Part shown: one piece after another, positions 23,677 to 27,496 of the stretch
Layout: each line of letters begins with the position of its first letter
Numbering within the stretch: the stretch's first letter is position 1
Assembly (NCBI GenBank): GCA_038145075.1
Contig: JAYQOY010000018.1
Span: forward strand, 1 to 27,496
Origin: TMED14 sp038145075
GTDB taxonomy: Bacteria; Bacteroidota; Bacteroidia; Flavobacteriales; Schleiferiaceae
Reading direction: 5' to 3'
DNA length: 27,496 nt
Translations under genes and position numbers: made by a program
The notes under the pieces: generated by a model
What the model saw: only the letters and a program-made list of their open reading frames with translations
The model's database searches: none
What the model was told of the DNA's origin: nothing

Positions 23677-25456
23677 ATTTTCGCTTGCTCCGCTTGCACT
23701 CGCGGTCAGTTTGACCTTGGCGAGCTTTTGCGCATGGGCTCAGCAACCTGCCGAGGCCTGGTTCATGCCGCGCAGCGGGGCCGCACAGCCTGCCGCCTTT
23801 CTTCAAAAGACCTCCGATACCCTCTTGCCGCCCTTTGTGGACGGGTTTTCGCATCGTTTGAACGCCGGTTGGACCTCTTCGGGCGTGGTGGCTGCGAGCA
23901 ACTGGTCGGTCGATCCCTTGTCGATAGGGGCCGCGGTATTTGATGGCATTGCAGCGGACGGCCAAGCCTACCGCCCTGGGGTACTGGGCAATGATTCGTT
24001 GACGGATGCCTTGGTGTCGCCCTACTTTAATTTGACGGGGCAGACCAATGGAGTGCTCAGTTTTTACCTCCAGCAGGGCGGTCAGGGCGACCCTACGGAA
24101 ACGGCCGATTCCTTGGTGGTGCATTTTTGGAATCCTTCGACCAGCGCGTGGGAGCATGGCTGGGGCCTCCGCGGTGGTTCCAACACGGGTCGCTGGCATG
24201 CGCAGTCTATGGCGCTTCCGGCCCATCTGAATGGCCAAAATGGCGTTCGCTTCCGCATCGCGCGCTACGGGTCTCCCGGCGGAGCCTTTGATCATTTCTT
24301 GCTGGATTATCTGGAGTTTGGCATGGCCCGAACGCTCTCCGACACCGCCCTCTTTGACCCCGCCTGGTCGCGCGTCCCCGCTCAGCTCTTCAACGGCTAC
24401 TCCGAACTGCCCTGGTGGCACTACAGCGGTTTTGTGCTCGAACAGGACAGCCTGAACACCGCCTACCGCCGCAATGGCGCTGCTCCCGTGGGCGGATGGC
24501 AGTTGAATTTGGGCAAGTACACCTGGAAAGACAGCCAAGGCTCCACCGTGGCCAGCAGAAGCAGCGTGCCCGTCGTGACCAACCTCAACCACAACGCCAG
24601 CACCCCCTATCCTTTTGCATTGACCAAGCCCAGCTTGACCCTCAGCGGTCCAGAAACCTATTCCTTTACAGGCTGGTTTGACGGGGAAAACGTCGGCGAA
24701 TTGTCCAACGACAGTCTGTACATCGTGCAGCCTCTGCAGGAGCGCTACGGCTTGGACGACGGCAGTGCGGAGCGCGCCTACGGGGTGTCTCAAGGAAATG
24801 CCCCGCAGCTGGCCCAGAAATTCCACTTTCTGCAGGCAGATAGCTTGAGAGGGGTGGACCTTTCTTTTGTTCCGGCTGGCTTTGATTGGACCGGAATGAC
24901 CTTTCAGCTGGGGATTTGGGCGGTGGATACGGCAGGCTTGCCAGGGGATGTGCTCTACCTTTCAGACAGTGCATACAGCCCAGCGCTGCCCTACGCCGGT
25001 GACCCCTTCCGCCACTATGTGTTGGACACGACGGCTCTGTACGTCCCCAAGGACGTGTACATCGGCTTCATACAGACGACGGGTCCCGCCATCACTGTGG
25101 GACTGGATCTGAGTGTGAACACGGTCAAAGCCTACGGCGATTATGCCGGTTGGTACCCTTCTTTGCTACCAGGTGCCTTGATGATGCGTCCCTTCTTCCG
25201 AGGACTTCCCGCCGATCTAAGCGCGGCGCAAGAACCCCACAGCCCAGGAATCCTCCTCTATCCCAATCCTGCTTCAACCTACCTCCAGGGCCCTGTCTTA
25301 GATGGACCAGCCACGGTTTACACCCTCTACGGCCAGGAAATGGCGAGGTTGAACCCCAACACGGCGTGGCGCCTGGACGTATCCGCATGGCCCAGTGGCT
25401 TATATGTGCTCCAGTCCGCCCAAGGCGAACGACAAACCTTTAGCGTTCAGCACTGA
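23666..25456 (+). CDS. Type IX secreted protein with type A sorting domain
   Basis: The 596-residue protein has a signal peptide (MYSKFSLAPLALAVSLTLASFCAWAQQ). A large beta-rich region follows with a jelly-roll-like segment (~75-215; SPYFNLTGQTNGVLSFYLQ, FDHFLLDYLEF). The last ~70 residues form a type A C-terminal sorting domain: ILLYPNPAS, a VYTLYGQEM strand and WPSGLYVL with a final FSV. It is thus exported by Sec, then by the type IX system, and probably attached to the cell surface. No protease or glycosidase motif is seen. Its ATG lies inside the PASTA gene, and its stop shares a base with the rluD-like start (TGATG). Confidence 0.9.
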   Translation: MYSKFSLAPLALAVSLTLASFCAWAQQPAEAWFMPRSGAAQPAAFLQKTSDTLLPPFVDGFSHRLNAGWTSSGVVAASNWSVDPLSIGAAVFDGIAADGQAYRPGVLGNDSLTDALVSPYFNLTGQTNGVLSFYLQQGGQGDPTETADSLVVHFWNPSTSAWEHGWGLRGGSNTGRWHAQSMALPAHLNGQNGVRFRIARYGSPGGAFDHFLLDYLEFGMARTLSDTALFDPAWSRVPAQLFNGYSELPWWHYSGFVLEQDSLNTAYRRNGAAPVGGWQLNLGKYTWKDSQGSTVASRSSVPVVTNLNHNASTPYPFALTKPSLTLSGPETYSFTGWFDGENVGELSNDSLYIVQPLQERYGLDDGSAERAYGVSQGNAPQLAQKFHFLQADSLRGVDLSFVPAGFDWTGMTFQLGIWAVDTAGLPGDVLYLSDSAYSPALPYAGDPFRHYVLDTTALYVPKDVYIGFIQTTGPAITVGLDLSVNTVKAYGDYAGWYPSLLPGALMMRPFFRGLPADLSAAQEPHSPGILLYPNPASTYLQGPVLDGPATVYTLYGQEMARLNPNTAWRLDVSAWPSGLYVLQSAQGERQTFSVQH

Positions 25457-26496
25457 TGCGTGGGGATGTAGCGGAAGCCTGGGAAGGCGACGAGGAGGAT
25501 CTCTACGAACATTTTCGGTTTGTGGCGGAGCCGGGGCAAAATTTGCTTCGGGTCGATAAGTTCCTGTTCAATTTTATGACGCATACGTCGCGCAACCGCA
25601 TTCAGAAGGCGGCGGAGGCGGGAGCGATTCGGGTCAATGCCCAACCTGTAAAGAGCAACTACCGGGTGAAGCCGGGCGATGTGGTCACCTTGGTACTGGC
25701 CCAGCCGCCCAAGCAGATAGAACTTTTCGCCCAAGATTTGGAACTGGATGTCGTGTACAAAGACAGCGATGTGGTGATCGTCAACAAGCCCGCCGGCATG
25801 GTGGTTCACCCGAGCTATGGGCACTATTCGGACACCTTGATCAATGGACTGCTGCACCTCTTTGAACATCTGCCCGATGGCGACAAGAGCGAGCGTCCGG
25901 GCCTGGTGCACCGCATCGACAAGGATACGTCCGGCCTGCTGGTCATTGCGCGCAACGAATACGCCATGGCCTTCCTCGCCAAGCAGTTTGCGGATCATAC
26001 GACGGAACGCGAATACCTCGCTATCGCGCTGGGCAATATTGAAGAAGACCGCGGTACGATCACGGGTAACATAGGACGCAGTTTGAAGGACCGGAAAGTC
26101 ATGGCGGTGTTTGAAGACGGCAAGTACGGCAAGCATGCGGTGACGCATTACGAAGTCAAGGAGCGCTTTGGCTTTGCCACCTTGGTGGCCTGCCGCCTGG
26201 AAACGGGCCGAACGCACCAAATTCGCGCCCACTTCAAGCACATCGGGCATCCGCTTTTCGCCGATGAGACCTACGGAGGCACGGACATGCCTGTTAAGCC
26301 GGGCTGGCCCAAATTCAAAGAGTTCATGCTCAACAACCTGGACCTCTGTCCGCGCCAAGCGCTGCACGCCCGGATGCTGGGCTTTGAGCACCCCACTAAA
26401 AAAGGAGAGCGGCTCCGTTTTGAGGCCGCTCTGCCAGAAGATATGGAAGCGATTTTAGAGCGCTTTCGCAACTACGTCGCTGCGCATTTAGCCTAA
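25456..26496 (+). CDS. rluD: RluA/RluD-family 23S rRNA pseudouridine synthase
   Basis: The 346-residue protein has an N-terminal S4 RNA-binding domain (~30-95; LLRVDKFLFNFMTHTSRNRIQKAAEAGAIRVN in two parts) and the RluA-type catalytic domain. The nucleophile is D155 in HRIDKDTSGLLV. ETGRTHQIRAH and GHPLFADETYGG are further family motifs. RluD of E. coli modifies U1911, U1915 and U1917; this target is assumed from family and length. Translation is coupled to the preceding cargo gene through TGATG. Its stop abuts the stop of the convergent acyl-CoA ligase gene with no spacer. Confidence 0.92.
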   Translation: MRGDVAEAWEGDEEDLYEHFRFVAEPGQNLLRVDKFLFNFMTHTSRNRIQKAAEAGAIRVNAQPVKSNYRVKPGDVVTLVLAQPPKQIELFAQDLELDVVYKDSDVVIVNKPAGMVVHPSYGHYSDTLINGLLHLFEHLPDGDKSERPGLVHRIDKDTSGLLVIARNEYAMAFLAKQFADHTTEREYLAIALGNIEEDRGTITGNIGRSLKDRKVMAVFEDGKYGKHAVTHYEVKERFGFATLVACRLETGRTHQIRAHFKHIGHPLFADETYGGTDMPVKPGWPKFKEFMLNNLDLCPRQALHARMLGFEHPTKKGERLRFEAALPEDMEAILERFRNYVAAHLA

Positions 26497-27496
26497 TTAT
26501 TCCGCATAAAGTCCTTCGTAGGCTGCCTCGTACATTTTGAGGATGGGCTTGCGGCGGAGCTTCATCGTGGGGGTCAAGTGGCCTGCAGGAATGGTCCATG
26601 CGTCGGCCGTAATGACGATTTTCTTGACAGCTTCCCACTTGCCGAATTGCGCGTTTTTGGCGTCCACTTCGCGTTGAATGCGAGCGATGACTAAGGGGTT
26701 TTGTACCATCTCCTCGGCGGTGGTCCAAGCAATGTCTTTGCGCTGGCACCAGCTCTTGAGGTAGTCAAATTGGGGCTGAAGCAGCAAGACGGGGAATTTG
26801 CGGTTTTCGCCTGCCACCATGCACTGCTCGATGAAGGCGCTTTCCTTGTAAACGTTCTCCATGTTCTGGGGAGCGATGTACTTGCCGCCAGCCGTTTTGA
26901 AAATTTCTTTCTTGCGGTCCGTGATGCGGAGGTAGCCGCCGGGAAGAATTTCGCCGATGTCACCCGTGCGGAACCAACCGTCTTCGGTCATGACTTCCGC
27001 GGTTAAATCCGGGCGTCCGTAGTAGCCCATCATGATGTTGGGTCCCTTAGCCAAGATTTCGCCGTCGCTGTCGAGCTTCAGCTCTACACCTTCAATAGGC
27101 GTGCCCACGGTGCCGAGTTTGTGGCCATGGCCGGTAGGCAAATTGACCGAAAGCACGGGCGACGTTTCCGTCAAACCGTAGCCTTCTTGGATGTTGATGC
27201 CAGCACCGGCAAAAATGCGCGCCAAACGCGGGTTCAAAGCGGCTGCGCCTGAGGCCACCGCTTCAGTCTTGCCGCCCAGAGCTTCCTGCCATTTGGAGAA
27301 GATGAGTTTGCGGGCCAGTTTGAGCTGGGCATAGTAGAGTGGTGATTTTCCGCTGTGCTCGTACTTCTCGGCAAGTCCCACGGCCCAAAAGAAGAGGGCC
27401 TTCTTGATGCCGGTCAAGGCCTTGCCCTTGTCCATGATACGGTCAAAGACCTTTTCCAGTAGCCGTGGTACGGCTGTAAATACTTCTGGATGCACT
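26497..27496 (-). CDS. Long-chain acyl-CoA synthetase, C-terminal part (runs off window)
   Basis: About 333 codons of the C-terminal half are present; the start lies beyond the right edge. The protein is an AMP-forming adenylating enzyme that activates fatty acids to acyl-CoA. Visible motifs are SGAAALNP, GYGLTETSP, GWFRTGDIG, DRKKEIFKTAGGKYIAP and the C-terminal lysine region LTPTMKLRRKPI. The usual family length is about 590 residues. The long loop before the SGAAALNP motif fits the long-chain (FadD15-like) subgroup. It may be linked to the LuxC-like gene in fatty-acyl metabolism, but the two are far apart. Confidence 0.93.
   Translation of the reverse strand, partial: VHPEVFTAVPRLLEKVFDRIMDKGKALTGIKKALFFWAVGLAEKYEHSGKSPLYYAQLKLARKLIFSKWQEALGGKTEAVASGAAALNPRLARIFAGAGINIQEGYGLTETSPVLSVNLPTGHGHKLGTVGTPIEGVELKLDSDGEILAKGPNIMMGYYGRPDLTAEVMTEDGWFRTGDIGEILPGGYLRITDRKKEIFKTAGGKYIAPQNMENVYKESAFIEQCMVAGENRKFPVLLLQPQFDYLKSWCQRKDIAWTTAEEMVQNPLVIARIQREVDAKNAQFGKWEAVKKIVITADAWTIPAGHLTPTMKLRRKPILKMYEAAYEGLYAE

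Noticed and set aside
23504..24826. 440-codon minus-strand open frame
   Set aside because: It lies opposite the PASTA and type IX cargo genes, both well supported. The translation is Arg/Gly/His-rich with no recognisable domain.
25447..26391. 314-codon minus-strand open frame
   Set aside because: It is antisense to the RluD-like synthase, whose catalytic motif and S4 domain are clear.
1..27496. Defence system, prophage, integrative element or biosynthetic cluster
   Set aside because: Nearly every gene is a recognised housekeeping or envelope gene in tight operons. No integrase, transposase, toxin-antitoxin pair, restriction enzyme, tRNA-flanked insertion or abrupt composition change was seen.

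Overview
The window is a stretch of core chromosome from a member of the Bacteroidota with a fairly GC-rich genome. The phylum call rests on three things: type IX secretion parts (PorQ, and a secreted protein with a type A sorting domain), repeated TAnnTTTG -7 promoter boxes with no convincing Shine-Dalgarno sequences, and gene pairs typical of the phylum (ferredoxin/LuxC-like reductase, FtsH-LUD-CdsA-Psd, Ddl//PASTA-RluD). Family or genus cannot be told from the sequence alone. Genes are densely packed, and many overlap or nearly touch.

Left block, minus strand (175-5366): serC, serA, DUF1015, yggS and an exonuclease/GIY-YIG gene read as one operon from a promoter near 5410. The last gene is split by a perfect 35-bp tandem duplication (591-660) that shifts its frame. 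Next (5456-6695) come an unknown exported protein and a 2[4Fe-4S] ferredoxin, divergent from a LuxC-like acyl-CoA reductase (6736-7722). A 131-bp gap with two octamer arrays separates the reductase from a beta-helix lipoprotein (7854-9341).

Middle block, plus strand (9412-15048): rpmE2 (ribosomal protein L31 type B), a GlmU-like protein, lon, porQ and cmk lie 4-18 bp apart and probably form one transcription unit. Facing it on the minus strand (15061-19523) are rsfS, ftsH, an orphan LUD-domain gene, cdsA and psd, linking ribosome silencing, membrane proteolysis and phospholipid synthesis.

Right block (19645-27496): birA (+) and pyrE (-) share a TTAA at their stops. A NUDIX hydrolase (+) meets coaD and ddl (-). 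Divergent from ddl is a plus-strand trio of overlapping or abutting genes: a PASTA membrane protein, a type IX cargo protein and an RluD-like pseudouridine synthase. It abuts a long-chain acyl-CoA ligase that runs off the right edge.

I see no phage, insertion sequence, CRISPR array, tRNA, rRNA or defence system, and no clear new multi-gene system. The best leads are the 35-bp frameshifting duplication, a set of -7 boxes only 4-6 bp before start codons that predict leaderless mRNAs, a hairpin in the rpmE2 leader, the overlapping ferredoxin/LuxC promoters, and a terminator-like hairpin before birA.
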